A stretch of 32,252 nucleotides of DNA from Treponema sp. (GTDB lineage: Bacteria > Spirochaetota > Spirochaetia > Treponematales > Breznakiellaceae): assembly GCA_031266255.1 (NCBI GenBank), contig JAISBK010000115.1:1-32252 (forward strand). Reading direction: 5' to 3'. Shown here piece by piece: positions 7,174-15,382 of the stretch; the stretch's first letter is position 1, and every line of letters starts with the position of its first letter. The notes below the pieces were generated by a model. The model was not told the DNA's origin and made no database searches. It saw nothing but the letters and a program-made list of their open reading frames with translations. The position numbers and the translations under genes are program-made.

Positions 7174-8640
7174 ATGATGCAGGTATCTCCCCAGATGGAT
7201 AGTTCGAGTAGTTCTGTTAAGGGTATGAACGAAATGGAGCAACGTGGAGAATCCCAATCAGTTAACTCCACCAACTCCATGCAGGTTCAGGGAAAGTCCC
7301 TTAAACAGGGCAAACTTGGGGTCTTTGGCCGGATCCTTGAGGGATTGGTTCGGAATACACAAGGAGGAACTGGTTCTAAACCGGCTGTTTTGGGGAAAGT
7401 CGATGGGCAGATCTCAGAAGAAATACTCACCGATGAAGTGTTGAGGAATTCCGGTAAGAAAAATCAGAAAAAAAAGGTCAGCCTCTCCAGTGGAATAACC
7501 CAGGAAGAGGGTAAACCCCATTCTGGCGGCTTACAGGATCGCAACCGGCCAAGGGCTGATAAAACAGATCGGGGAGCGTTATTGGCGGTTCAGGGAGAAC
7601 AGGGTCGTGAACCGCTGGTTCCTCAGATACCGTTGCAGAAAAAAGACCACCTTCCGGTAAACAAGACCCATCTTGTCTTGGCCCCAGGTTCCCGGAAAGA
7701 AACCGGTTCCCCGGCTGTGCTTGTACAGACTAAGGCCACGATGCAGGAACCAGGTTCCACAAAGGATATGGCTAAGCTCAAGGCCGATAGTCGGGAAACC
7801 CTGGATCGTGCCGGTTCTGAAAAAGCAGACGCTCGCAGGATCTCTCGAATAAGTCAGCCGATACGCACAGAGGACCAGCTTAGGGTTGCTCCGGTTCTTC
7901 GGCAGCAGGCAGGGGTCAATGAAGAAGTTACCCAGAAGGGCCTCAAGGCTTTGGATTCCAAGACCCGGGATAAACGCCGGGATCGGATTGAGCTTCGGGA
8001 TATTCATTTCAGGGAAGGGGCTGCTTCGGGGTCTCTGACTTCTGGGGATGCAAAATCAGGGGTAGAAACCAAGACCCTCGAACTTACCGTTGAACTTCGT
8101 GCCGATACCCAAGATCAAAAAACGGTACTCAATGCACGAGAGCCCTCTGTCACCAGCAGTTTCGAGGATCTCCTTGCCAGGGAACTCTCCCAAAATCTCA
8201 ACGAAGCTATTGTCCGGCAAGCCCAGGTCCTGTTGCGGGACGGGGGCGAAGGAACAATACGACTTTCTCTCAGACCGGAATCTTTGGGAAATGTAAAGGT
8301 ACATCTTGAATTGGCCGACAAGAAGATAATAGGGCATATCATCGTAGAAAGTAATGAGGCGCTCCGGGCATTTGAACGGGAAATTCATTCTTTAGAACAG
8401 GCATTTAAAGATTCGGGTTTTGGTGAGACCAGTCTTGACACGGCCTTGGCATCGGGAAGTGATGCAGACCCCGGAGATTCCCAAAGAAGGGAAGCTGAAA
8501 CAGGGCCTTTCTTTTCAGAACGCTTTGCCGCTTCTACCTACGATGCAGGTTCGGAGCAGATCGGGGAATCAGGGATAAGGATGCTGGCAGCCGGAAATGG
8601 TGCTTCCCCAGAACATATCCCGATCAATATGCTGGTATAA
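7174..8640 (+). CDS. fliK: Flagellar hook-length control protein FliK (Tap1/FlbC-like)
   Basis: The product of about 488 residues has a long, low-complexity, Lys/Arg/Gln-rich N-terminal region (about 1-330) and a compact C-terminal domain of the Flg_hook type (about 345-430) with IRLSLRPESLGNVKVHLEL and the helix EIHSLEQAF. FliK measures hook length and switches the export apparatus from hook to filament substrates by contacting FlhB. The N-terminal half varies in sequence among species, as expected for a molecular ruler. GTG 7171, ATG 7174 and ATG 7177 are consecutive; 7174 is chosen because AGGAGG (7161-7166) is then seven bases away. The next gene, flgD, makes the hook cap. Confidence 0.85.
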   Translation: MMQVSPQMDSSSSSVKGMNEMEQRGESQSVNSTNSMQVQGKSLKQGKLGVFGRILEGLVRNTQGGTGSKPAVLGKVDGQISEEILTDEVLRNSGKKNQKKKVSLSSGITQEEGKPHSGGLQDRNRPRADKTDRGALLAVQGEQGREPLVPQIPLQKKDHLPVNKTHLVLAPGSRKETGSPAVLVQTKATMQEPGSTKDMAKLKADSRETLDRAGSEKADARRISRISQPIRTEDQLRVAPVLRQQAGVNEEVTQKGLKALDSKTRDKRRDRIELRDIHFREGAASGSLTSGDAKSGVETKTLELTVELRADTQDQKTVLNAREPSVTSSFEDLLARELSQNLNEAIVRQAQVLLRDGGEGTIRLSLRPESLGNVKVHLELADKKIIGHIIVESNEALRAFEREIHSLEQAFKDSGFGETSLDTALASGSDADPGDSQRREAETGPFFSERFAASTYDAGSEQIGESGIRMLAAGNGASPEHIPINMLV

Positions 8641-8655
8641 AGGGAGGAGCATTAG

Positions 8656-9093
8656 ATGGAGCTTCAAGCGACGCTTAGTTCACAAGAGCAGGTAGAGATT
8701 GCCCAAGCGGTGAAGGAATACAACAGCCGGATCAATCAAGGGAAGAATCCCCAGCAAAATTTGGGGAAAGACGATTTTCTCAAGATTCTTATTGCCCAGC
8801 TCTCCTATCAGGATCCTACGGCTCCTATGGAAGATAAGGAATTTATCGCTCAGATGGCCCAGTTTTCTACTTTGGATCAGATGACCAGTATGGCCACTGA
8901 TTTTTCCCGGCTTGCGGCAATCGTTTCAGGGTCCGAAGCAACCGGCGCCTTGGGAAAATCTGTAGAAGTGGCGGTAGGGGATCAGGTTGTCCTGGGTACG
9001 GTTAAGGCAGTAACCCGGGAAACGGTTCCTGAAATTTTGGTAAATGGTTCCTATTATCCGTGGGATCAGGTAATTAAGGTATTTGAGGAATAG
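8656..9093 (+). CDS. flgD: Flagellar hook-capping scaffold protein FlgD
   Basis: The 145-residue product carries the conserved FlgD N-terminal block: LGKDDFLKILIAQLSYQDP, then PMEDKEFIAQMAQFSTLDQM. FlgD caps the growing hook and guides FlgE assembly. The C-terminal part is short: only one small beta domain (about 100-145) follows, whereas enterobacterial FlgD has additional FlgD-Ig/tudor-like domains and about 230 residues. Short FlgD proteins are known in spirochetes. GGGAGGAG lies just upstream of ATG 8656. It sits between fliK and flgE. Confidence 0.92.
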   Translation: MELQATLSSQEQVEIAQAVKEYNSRINQGKNPQQNLGKDDFLKILIAQLSYQDPTAPMEDKEFIAQMAQFSTLDQMTSMATDFSRLAAIVSGSEATGALGKSVEVAVGDQVVLGTVKAVTRETVPEILVNGSYYPWDQVIKVFEE

Positions 9094-9130
9094 TGCAAAC
9101 TAACCTTTAGGCTATGGAGTATAGTGCGAT

Positions 9131-10531
9131 ATGATGCGATCATTGTTTGCCGGCGTATCGGGCCTGCAGAATCATCAAACTCGAATGGATGTGATTGGGA
9201 ATAACATTGCCAATATTAATACGGTGGGGTTCAAGAAGGGACGGGTTAATTTTCAAGACCTGTTTTCTCAGCAGCTTCAAGGGGCGTCCCGGCCTACCGA
9301 GGACCTGGGTGGGGTAAATCCTAAAGAGGTGGGACTTGGTATGTCTGTCGCCTCTATTGATACGGTCCATACAGGGGGTTCCTTTCAAACAACAGGAGTA
9401 GGGACCGATCTGGCGATCCAAGGTACGGGTTTTTTTGTATTAAAAGAAGGGGCTAATTCCTATTATACCAGGGCAGGGGCCTTCAATACGGATGAACTAG
9501 GAACCTTGGTGAATCCTGCTAATGGGATGAAGGTGCAGGGTTGGATGGCTCAAGACATCCAGGGAGTGCAGACCCTGGATGTTTCTCGGGATGTGGAAAA
9601 CCTGATAATTCCGGTTGGGTCTAAGGATCCGGCCCGGGCTACCACTATGGTAAACTTTGCCTGTAACCTGGATAAACGGATCCCTGAAATTCCCGAAGGG
9701 GCTACTGCCTTGGATATTCAGCGGGGAACCTGGAATACGAGCATCAAGATCTACGATACTTTTGGAGAGGAGCATATCCTCCAGGTGGAGTTTACCCGGG
9801 TTCCGGGAACCGCTAACAGTTGGAATGCCACGGTGGCAGTAGATCCTCAGGCTGAGGTAAACACCAATACCGCTATAGGGATTGGGGAAGATGCTCCTGC
9901 AGCAGGGGAGGGCGCGGCCTTTACGGTGAATTTCTCCAATAACGGCACCCTCCTCAGTGCAGTAGACGGAGCCGGGAACGAATCAGGCGCGGCAGGGAAT
10001 GTGATCATGAACGTAGCCTTTGATGTGCAGAACACGGACCCTGATGCAGATGGTGCACAGGTGCGTCAAGAATTTGCCCTGAACCTCGGTACGGTGGGAG
10101 GGTTGGTCAATTCTATTACCCAATATGCGGAAGCCAGTTCCTCTAAGGCGGTGATGCAGGATGGGTACACAATGGGCTATCTGGATAATTTCAAGATCGA
10201 TGCCAGCGGGATCATCACCGGGGTCTATTCTAACGGATCTAACCGGACCATTGGTCAGATTGCCATTGCCAGTTTCACCAACCAGGGAGGTTTGGAAAAA
10301 GCCGGGGAGAACGCCTATGTGGTTTCTACCAATTCAGGTGCGGCCAACATTGGGCCTTCGGGAATTGCGGGAAAGGGCAAGATCGTTGCCGGGGCATTGG
10401 AGATGTCCAACGTGGATATGGCTGAACAGTTTACCGACATGATCGTAACCCAACGGGGGTTTCAAGCCAACTCCAGGACTATCCAGACTGCGGATCAGCT
10501 TTTGCAAGAACTGCTGAGCCTCAAGCGATAA
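9131..10531 (+). CDS. flgE: Flagellar hook protein FlgE
   Basis: The 466-residue product has the N-terminal rod/hook signature (MMRSLFAGVSGLQNHQTRMD, then VIGNNIANINTVGFKKGR) and the C-terminal heptad helix (MSNVDMAEQFTDMI, TQRGFQANSRTIQTADQLLQ). It polymerises into the hook that joins motor and filament. Lys165 and Cys178 are both present, 13 residues apart, at the numbering reported for the lysinoalanine cross-link that locks treponemal hook subunits together. The middle (about 180-390) is the variable hook domain. Of the two ATG codons, 9131 gives MMRSL, which agrees with the cross-link numbering; GGAG lies 11 bases upstream. Confidence 0.96.
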   Translation: MMRSLFAGVSGLQNHQTRMDVIGNNIANINTVGFKKGRVNFQDLFSQQLQGASRPTEDLGGVNPKEVGLGMSVASIDTVHTGGSFQTTGVGTDLAIQGTGFFVLKEGANSYYTRAGAFNTDELGTLVNPANGMKVQGWMAQDIQGVQTLDVSRDVENLIIPVGSKDPARATTMVNFACNLDKRIPEIPEGATALDIQRGTWNTSIKIYDTFGEEHILQVEFTRVPGTANSWNATVAVDPQAEVNTNTAIGIGEDAPAAGEGAAFTVNFSNNGTLLSAVDGAGNESGAAGNVIMNVAFDVQNTDPDADGAQVRQEFALNLGTVGGLVNSITQYAEASSSKAVMQDGYTMGYLDNFKIDASGIITGVYSNGSNRTIGQIAIASFTNQGGLEKAGENAYVVSTNSGAANIGPSGIAGKGKIVAGALEMSNVDMAEQFTDMIVTQRGFQANSRTIQTADQLLQELLSLKR

Positions 10532-10544
10532 CGAGTGCATCTAT

Positions 10545-10742
10545 ATGATTAAAGTAACCCGACTTGACGGAACAGAGTACTATATTAACCCGCACCAGAT
10601 CGAATCCATGGAACTTAGACCGGATACGACGATTTTAATGTTATCCGGGAAGTATTTAGTGGTGCGGGAGACAGCAGTGGCAGTTATAGAGCGCATTATT
10701 GCATACCGTCGGCAGATAGGCGCCTTCAAAAACGAGGAGTAA
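10545..10742 (+). CDS. flbD: FlbD/SwrD-family small flagellar protein
   Basis: The 65-residue product begins MIKVTRLDGTEYYINPHQIE and continues to VVRETAVAVIERI, the pattern of the small FlbD family (related to Bacillus SwrD, which raises flagellar torque). It is not the Caulobacter FlbD response regulator. It lies in the conserved slot between flgE and motA, nine bases before motA. The biochemical role is unknown; a link to stator power is plausible from SwrD. Confidence 0.88.
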   Translation: MIKVTRLDGTEYYINPHQIESMELRPDTTILMLSGKYLVVRETAVAVIERIIAYRRQIGAFKNEE

Positions 10743-10750
10743 ATACCTTT

Positions 10751-11533
10751 ATGAATCTTTCGACCATAATTGGAATAGTCGGTTGTTTTGCTATGGTTGT
10801 TATGGCTATTTTCACCTCCGGCGGTTCCATCATATTATACCTTGATTTTCCTTCGTTCTTGATGACCGTGGTTGGTTCGTATCTGGCCCTTTTTATCTTT
10901 TGCTCTGTTCAGGAAACCATCGGGCTTTTTGCCACCATAGGGCTCAGTATGAAGCAGGCGGCGTTTAACGAGGAGGGGGTCATCACCAAGCTTCTTGCCT
11001 TTTCCGACAAGGCGAGGCGGGAAGGACTCTTGGCTTTGGAAGAAGAATTAGAAGACCTGGACGATGAGTTTATGAAGAAGGGGATGCGCCTGGTGGTAGA
11101 CGGTACTGATGGGGCAATCATTCGGGAACTGATGGAGAATGAGTTGAGTCAAATCCAGGAACGGCATATGAATAAAATCTCCGTGGTCAATATGTGGGGT
11201 ACGGTGGCTCCAGGACTTGGGATGATAGGAACCGTAGTTGGTCTCATCGCCATGTTAAAAAACTTGGAAGACAAAAGCGCCTTGGGGCCTAATATGGCAG
11301 TTGCCCTGTTGACCACCCTCTACGGGGCTTTGATTGCCAACATAGTGGCGATCCCCCTGGCGGGAAAACTAAAAGCCCGAGATGCTCTGGAAGTCAAAGT
11401 CAAGGAAATGGAAATTGAGGGGATTCTATCGATTCAAGCCGGGGAAAATACCCGGGTTTTGGCTACGAAGCTCCTTTCTTATCTTAACCCAATCCTTCGG
11501 AAGAAAGTGGAACAAGAAGTGCTGAGGGATTAG
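10751..11533 (+). CDS. motA: Flagellar motor stator protein MotA
   Basis: The 260-residue inner-membrane protein shows the MotA plan: two membrane helices near the N-terminus (about 5-25 and 30-52), a large cytoplasmic loop (about 60-150) with the charged region EEELEDLDDEFMKKGMRLVVDG that contacts the rotor, then two more helices containing TVAPGLGMIGTVVGLIAML with the conserved proline near the ion path, and LTTLYGALIANIVAIPLAGKL. With MotB it forms the ion-driven stator. motB follows after 59 bases. Confidence 0.96.
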   Translation: MNLSTIIGIVGCFAMVVMAIFTSGGSIILYLDFPSFLMTVVGSYLALFIFCSVQETIGLFATIGLSMKQAAFNEEGVITKLLAFSDKARREGLLALEEELEDLDDEFMKKGMRLVVDGTDGAIIRELMENELSQIQERHMNKISVVNMWGTVAPGLGMIGTVVGLIAMLKNLEDKSALGPNMAVALLTTLYGALIANIVAIPLAGKLKARDALEVKVKEMEIEGILSIQAGENTRVLATKLLSYLNPILRKKVEQEVLRD

Positions 11534-11592
11534 TGTGGTTTGTTTCTGTTTCTCGATGGTTATAGGGATGATAAAGGGTAAAGAAGGATAAT

Positions 11593-12321
11593 ATGGCACG
11601 GAAAAAAAAAGAAGCGGAAGCCGCAAAAGGGGACTGGATCGTAACCTATTCTGACATGGTTACCTTGTTGCTCTGTTTCTTTGTCGCTCTTTTTGATGCA
11701 AGTGAAGTAGATCCCGGGCAAATGTCCGCGTTGCTTTCTGCACTCTCTAATATAGGGATGGGGTCTTCCACCGGAGGAGAGACCTTATCCGCGGGTAAAA
11801 GTGTGGAGTTGGGGAATACCATTAATTCCTTGCCCTCTATGGATAGAGGGCGGTTTTTAGGTCAGGCCCTGCGACGGGCGATGAGTCTTTTTAGTCCAGA
11901 AGTAAAATCGAATAAGATCCGGATCACCCATGATGAACGGGGACTGGTCATTAATCTTGCATCGGATGCTTTTTTTGCGCCTGCCAGTGCCAGAATAAAC
12001 ATAGAAGAAACCCGGGATATACTGGTTCGGTTGGCAGGACTTTTTAATTCCGAGGAAGTCCAGGGTAGAAAATTCAGGATTGAAGGGCATACTGATGCGG
12101 TTCCGGTAGATCCGGAGGGTCCTTGGGAATCGAACTGGGAACTTTCCACTGCCCGGTCTATCGCGGTGTTGCATTATCTAACGGATTTAGGGGTCGAAGA
12201 AAAACGTTTTCAGGTGGCAGGCTTTGCCGATACTATGCCGATAAGTAAAAATGACACGCCGGAAGGCCGGGCCTATAATCGGCGGGTAGATATCATTATA
12301 TTGGATGATGGGCACTTATAA
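11593..12321 (+). CDS. motB: Flagellar motor stator protein MotB
   Basis: The 242-residue product has a short Lys/Glu-rich N-terminus, a single membrane helix (about 16-38) containing TYSDMVTLLLCFFV with the essential ion-carrying Asp at residue 21, and a C-terminal OmpA-like peptidoglycan-binding domain (about 110-240: FRIEGHTDAVPV, NWELSTARSIAVLHYL, GRAYNRRVDIIIL). It anchors the stator to the cell wall and forms the ion channel with MotA. AAGGA precedes ATG 11593 at normal distance. Confidence 0.96.
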   Translation: MARKKKEAEAAKGDWIVTYSDMVTLLLCFFVALFDASEVDPGQMSALLSALSNIGMGSSTGGETLSAGKSVELGNTINSLPSMDRGRFLGQALRRAMSLFSPEVKSNKIRITHDERGLVINLASDAFFAPASARINIEETRDILVRLAGLFNSEEVQGRKFRIEGHTDAVPVDPEGPWESNWELSTARSIAVLHYLTDLGVEEKRFQVAGFADTMPISKNDTPEGRAYNRRVDIIILDDGHL

Positions 12322-12384
12322 CCAAGTTTGTATAAAATAGTATTTTGGTATAAAGTAAAGATATTGAAATGGAGGTAACAGGGC

Positions 12385-12942
12385 ATGGCTGAGGAACAAG
12401 CAACTGAGAATCTGGAAGAGGGTTCTCCAGAGGAAGGGGGAGCTGCTAAGAAAAAATCTTCCCGCTTAATCGCTTTTTTGCCTCATGTGCTTAAATTTGT
12501 AGCGATAGGACTGGGAGCACTGATACTTATCGTAACGGTAGTGGTGATTACCTTTAGCATTCTCAATAAAGGAGGAAGATCTCAGACCGTAGTTCCTGAG
12601 AATTCCCCGTATATTGGGACCAGGCCCCAATATTCTATGTTTAGCGCCATTGGTTTGATCCGGACACGTACCAAGGATCCGACTCCTTATGGGGTGGTGG
12701 TAGAAATGATTATTGGGTATGATTTAAATAATGCTCAGGCTGCTACAGAATTAACCGGACGGTTATATGAATTGCGGGACTTTGTGCGCAGTTATTTCAG
12801 CAGTAAATATGCAGAGGAACTGTTGCCTGAAAATGAGGCCAGGTTAAAACAGGAGATCATAGAACTCCTCAATACCCGGGTGCTTAATACCGCAAAGGTA
12901 CGAACGATCTTGTTTAATCAGCTTGACGCCATGGAGATGTAG
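12385..12942 (+). CDS. fliL: Flagellar basal-body-associated protein FliL
   Basis: The 185-residue product has an acidic, charged cytoplasmic N-terminus, one membrane helix (about 33-58: LKFVAIGLGALILIVTVVVI) and a periplasmic domain ending in the FliL pattern: RDFVRSYFSSKYAEEL, ARLKQEIIELLNTRVL, VRTILFNQLDAMEM. FliL rings surround stator units and stabilise them; in spirochetes FliL also affects the orientation of periplasmic flagella. GGAGG precedes ATG 12385. A 227-base structured gap follows before fliM. Confidence 0.93.
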   Translation: MAEEQATENLEEGSPEEGGAAKKKSSRLIAFLPHVLKFVAIGLGALILIVTVVVITFSILNKGGRSQTVVPENSPYIGTRPQYSMFSAIGLIRTRTKDPTPYGVVVEMIIGYDLNNAQAATELTGRLYELRDFVRSYFSSKYAEELLPENEARLKQEIIELLNTRVLNTAKVRTILFNQLDAMEM

Positions 12943-12947
12943 GGCAC

Positions 12948-13064
12948 ATGGATTGCTGGGGGGCTTTGAAAGCGTCTAATGGGTTATTGGTGTATAGAGA
13001 GGTAACCCGTCAAACGTTTGAGGTTGGTTTACTGTTTTACCGGGTTGTAAAGGAAAGAGACTGA
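12948..13064 (+). CDS. Possible 38-residue small ORF between fliL and fliM (unproven)
   Basis: An ATG six bases after the fliL stop opens a 38-codon frame ending in TGA at 13062-13064. The product would start MDCWGALKASNGLLVY and be slightly basic. AGGG lies close upstream, at poor spacing. Its stop codon directly abuts the hairpin at 13064-13092. I do not recognise a family, and the palindromes inside it argue that the RNA structure, not the protein, may be what matters. Confidence 0.15.
   Translation: MDCWGALKASNGLLVYREVTRQTFEVGLLFYRVVKERD
13004..13046 (+). other. Inverted repeat enclosing a 12-base palindrome (fliL-fliM gap)
   Basis: AACCCG (13004-13009) and CGGGTT (13041-13046) are complementary and could form a long-looped stem. 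Between them lies the perfect palindrome TCAAACGTTTGA (13010-13021). It forms the first part of a structured gap together with the two hairpins downstream. Confidence 0.35.
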
Positions 13065-13092
13065 GCCGAACACGCGGTACGGGTGTTCGGCT
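13064..13092 (+). other. Strong hairpin in the fliL-fliM gap
   Basis: AGCCGAACAC (13064-13073) and GTGTTCGGCT (13083-13092) form a perfect 10-pair stem with a 9-base loop. No T-run follows, so it is not a typical intrinsic terminator. It could be an RNA processing or stability element, or a protein site within the operon mRNA. Confidence 0.55.
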
Positions 13093-13102
13093 GAATTGAG
13101 GT

Positions 13103-13136
13103 AATCGAATCGGGGTAACCTAGATACCATTCGATT
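13103..13136 (+). other. Second hairpin just upstream of fliM
   Basis: AATCGAAT (13103-13110) and ATTCGATT (13129-13136) form a perfect 8-pair outer stem. Inside it GGTA (13114-13117) pairs with TACC (13125-13128) after a three-base bulge. It ends 33 bases before the fliM start codon and is followed by a weakly T-rich stretch, so it may affect fliM translation or mRNA ends. Confidence 0.5.
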
Positions 13137-13169
13137 GAATTTTCATAAGAGGTGGTTTAGAATACGGAT

Positions 13170-14201
13170 ATGACTGAAGTTCTTTCTCAAAATGAAATAG
13201 ATCAGTTACTAAGTGCTATCAATGCTGGAGATACCGAAACTGAGGATTTCAAGCCCGCGGCAGATATCCGTAAAATAAAGATATATGATTTTAAGCGGCC
13301 TGATAAATTCTCTAAAGAGCAGATCCGAACGGTTTCAATCATGCATGAGACCTTTGCCCGGCTCACCACGACGGCCCTTTCCGCAAATCTGCGGAGTATG
13401 GTCCATGTCCATGTGGCATCGGTGGATCAGCTCACCTATGAGGAATTTATTCGCTCTATTCCGACCCCCACTACCCTGGCAATTATCAATATGGATCCTT
13501 TAAAGGGGAATGCTATTCTTGAAATTGATCCGGCCATAACCTTTTCTATTATTGACCGTCTCTTTGGTGGGACCGGGGTAGGTACCAAGGCCCAGCATGA
13601 ACTTACGGATATTGAGACATCGGTTATGGAAGGAATTATTGTGAGGATATTGGGGAATATGCGGGAGGCATGGACCACGGTAATAGACCTGCGGCCCAGG
13701 CTTGGTCAGATCGATACCAATCCTCAATTTGCCCAGATCGTACCTCCTACGGAAATGGTGGTGCTTGTTACTTTGGAGACTAAGGTAGGCGAGGTGGAGG
13801 GTATGATGAATTTCTGTATACCCTACCTGACTATTGAGCCGATAATCGGTAAACTTTCGGCCCAGTTCTGGTATTCCGCGGTCACGCGAAGGGGAACCAC
13901 AGAGAATCTGAATATCCTCAAGGAAAAGTTGGCAAGCGTCGATGTTAATGTAGTAGCTGAAATAGGGACGATTCAAGTACCGATACGGGATGTATTGAAT
14001 CTTCAAGCAGGGGATGTGATCTGTTTATACGATACCAAGGTGGGAGATCCTTATTCCCTCAATATTGGTAACAAAAAAAAGTTTCTGTGTCGGCCAGGGA
14101 TTATTGGAAAAAAAATGGCGGTACAGGTTATTAAAAAGGTAGCGGAGATCAAACAAGAAGATTTTATAGAGTTTGCGTCTGAAGGGGAGGAAACGATATG
14201 A
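13170..14201 (+). CDS. fliM: Flagellar motor switch protein FliM
   Basis: The 343-residue product has the N-terminal CheY-P-binding peptide (LSQNEIDQLL, residues 5-14), the middle CheC-like domain (about 45-230, with SANLRSMVHVHVASVDQLTYEEF and the switch-region GGTG motif) and the C-terminal SpoA/FliN-like domain (about 255-330). It forms the C-ring wall with FliG and FliY and sets rotation direction. The SD is weak (GAGGTGG about 13 bases upstream), which makes the hairpins just before it relevant. It overlaps fliY by four bases (ATGA). Confidence 0.96.
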   Translation: MTEVLSQNEIDQLLSAINAGDTETEDFKPAADIRKIKIYDFKRPDKFSKEQIRTVSIMHETFARLTTTALSANLRSMVHVHVASVDQLTYEEFIRSIPTPTTLAIINMDPLKGNAILEIDPAITFSIIDRLFGGTGVGTKAQHELTDIETSVMEGIIVRILGNMREAWTTVIDLRPRLGQIDTNPQFAQIVPPTEMVVLVTLETKVGEVEGMMNFCIPYLTIEPIIGKLSAQFWYSAVTRRGTTENLNILKEKLASVDVNVVAEIGTIQVPIRDVLNLQAGDVICLYDTKVGDPYSLNIGNKKKFLCRPGIIGKKMAVQVIKKVAEIKQEDFIEFASEGEETI

Positions 14202-15247
14202 GTGATGGCACACTTTCGCAGGCTGAACTTGATGCATTATTGGCCGGGGGAGGTGAGAGTTCGGTAACGGTTGCAGGGGGTAACACCCACGAACTGCACG
14301 TGTTGCAAGATTTTCTTGTTTCTTCGGTGGATAGCCTGAGTACTAATTTTGCCCAATTGACTGCCACTGAAGTCTCCTTCAAAGGACCTGAGGTATCCTT
14401 CACCAACCAGGATACGTTACTTGAACAGCTTCCTGATATCGTTACGGTGGTTAAAGCGGATTTTAATGCGGGCTTCCCTGGTGAACACCTATTTATTATG
14501 GGGGAGAACACGGCTAAGGCCATTGCGGCACGTATGACTCAAGAAGAGGATATTCAGATGGACGCTATGGCCCTCTCGGTAATTGGAGAGTTGGTGTCTA
14601 ATCTGGTGGGAACCCAAATTACGGCGTTAACTAAACAGACCGGTAACAAGTCAATTGCATCGGTTTCTCCTGAGGCAAGTAATGTACCTAAAGCGGTAGC
14701 TGCCTTACCGCGAGGTGATTTTTTAAGCGCACTCTATCAGCTTGATCTAGGAGATGGAACTACACACCAATTATGGGAAATATATGGTTCTCGTGTATCA
14801 GAAAGTATTGCCCGTTCATTGAGCGAGATTAACGCCCCACCTGCTGTATCTCCGCCACATCAAGAGAACAGGGCTATGTCTGGTAGAGGAGGGGGGATGT
14901 CAGGAATGGGTAATAGTGGAATGATAGGGCAGCCGACGCAGGTACAATCAGTACAGTTTCCCGGCCTTACCCCGCACCAAACGGCTCAAGAGCAAGGAAA
15001 CATCGGTCTTATCATGGATGTTTTCATGGAGATGACCGTAGAGTTGGGGCGTACCAAGAAACTTATCAAGGAAATTTTGGGAATGGGTGAAGGTACAATC
15101 ATTGAGTTGGATAAACTTGCCGGTGAACCGGTGGATATTTTAGTAAATCATAAACTTATTGCTAAAGGTGAAGTGGTAGTTATTGATGAAAATTTCGGTG
15201 TTCGGGTCACAGAAATTGTTTCTTCGGTAGAACGTATACATGAGTGA
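14198..15247 (+). CDS. fliY: Flagellar motor switch protein FliY/FliN
   Basis: The 349-residue product combines an N-terminal FliM-like peptide (LSQAELDALL), a CheC/CheX-like middle domain (about 30-205), a Gly/Met/Gln-rich flexible linker (about 215-265) and a C-terminal SpoA domain (about 270-345: DVFMEMTVELGRTK, LDKLAGEPVDILVN, FGVRVTEIVSS). The length and middle domain make it FliY-type rather than a short FliN. In FliY/CheC phosphatases the motif is E-x2-N; here the region reads GELVSNLVGTQ, with Ser at the expected Asn position, so CheY-P phosphatase activity is doubtful. It is co-translated with fliM. Confidence 0.93.
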   Translation: MSDGTLSQAELDALLAGGGESSVTVAGGNTHELHVLQDFLVSSVDSLSTNFAQLTATEVSFKGPEVSFTNQDTLLEQLPDIVTVVKADFNAGFPGEHLFIMGENTAKAIAARMTQEEDIQMDAMALSVIGELVSNLVGTQITALTKQTGNKSIASVSPEASNVPKAVAALPRGDFLSALYQLDLGDGTTHQLWEIYGSRVSESIARSLSEINAPPAVSPPHQENRAMSGRGGGMSGMGNSGMIGQPTQVQSVQFPGLTPHQTAQEQGNIGLIMDVFMEMTVELGRTKKLIKEILGMGEGTIIELDKLAGEPVDILVNHKLIAKGEVVVIDENFGVRVTEIVSSVERIHE

Positions 15248-15269
15248 TCTGGTTTGAACCGTGGCAGTG

Positions 15270-15288
15270 CATCGTTTCGTAAGCGATG
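15270..15288 (+). other. Small hairpin in the fliY-fliO gap
   Basis: CATCGTTT and AAGCGATG pair (eight pairs with one G-U) around the triloop CGT. No T-run follows. It may be an mRNA stability element within the operon. Confidence 0.35.
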
Positions 15289-15382
15289 ATTGTCAGCATG
15301 TATTTATGCAAAAGGAAGCACTTTTCTCCATCTAGGATAGGCTTGGTGTTGGTTTTTGTAGTTCATTGGGGAGGGGGAAAAA

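Noticed and set aside
12236..12243. Exact GCCGATAA sigma28 -10 sequence inside motB
   Set aside because: There is no TAAA at the required 15-base spacing, and it lies within coding sequence.
12328..12354. TTGTAT and TATAAA as an internal promoter before fliL
   Set aside because: The spacing is only 15 bases in an AT-rich gap, so the match is too weak to call.
13048..13072. TAAA...GCCGAACA as a sigma28 promoter in the fliL-fliM gap
   Set aside because: The spacer is 13, not 15, bases and the -10 match overlaps the hairpin stem, so it is better explained by the hairpin.
13064..13092. Hairpin as intrinsic terminator of an operon ending at fliL
   Set aside because: No U-tract follows and the motility genes continue directly, so termination is not supported.
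13500..14006. Minus-strand 168-codon ORF inside fliM
   Set aside because: Shadow of fliM, His/Tyr-rich translation without domains.
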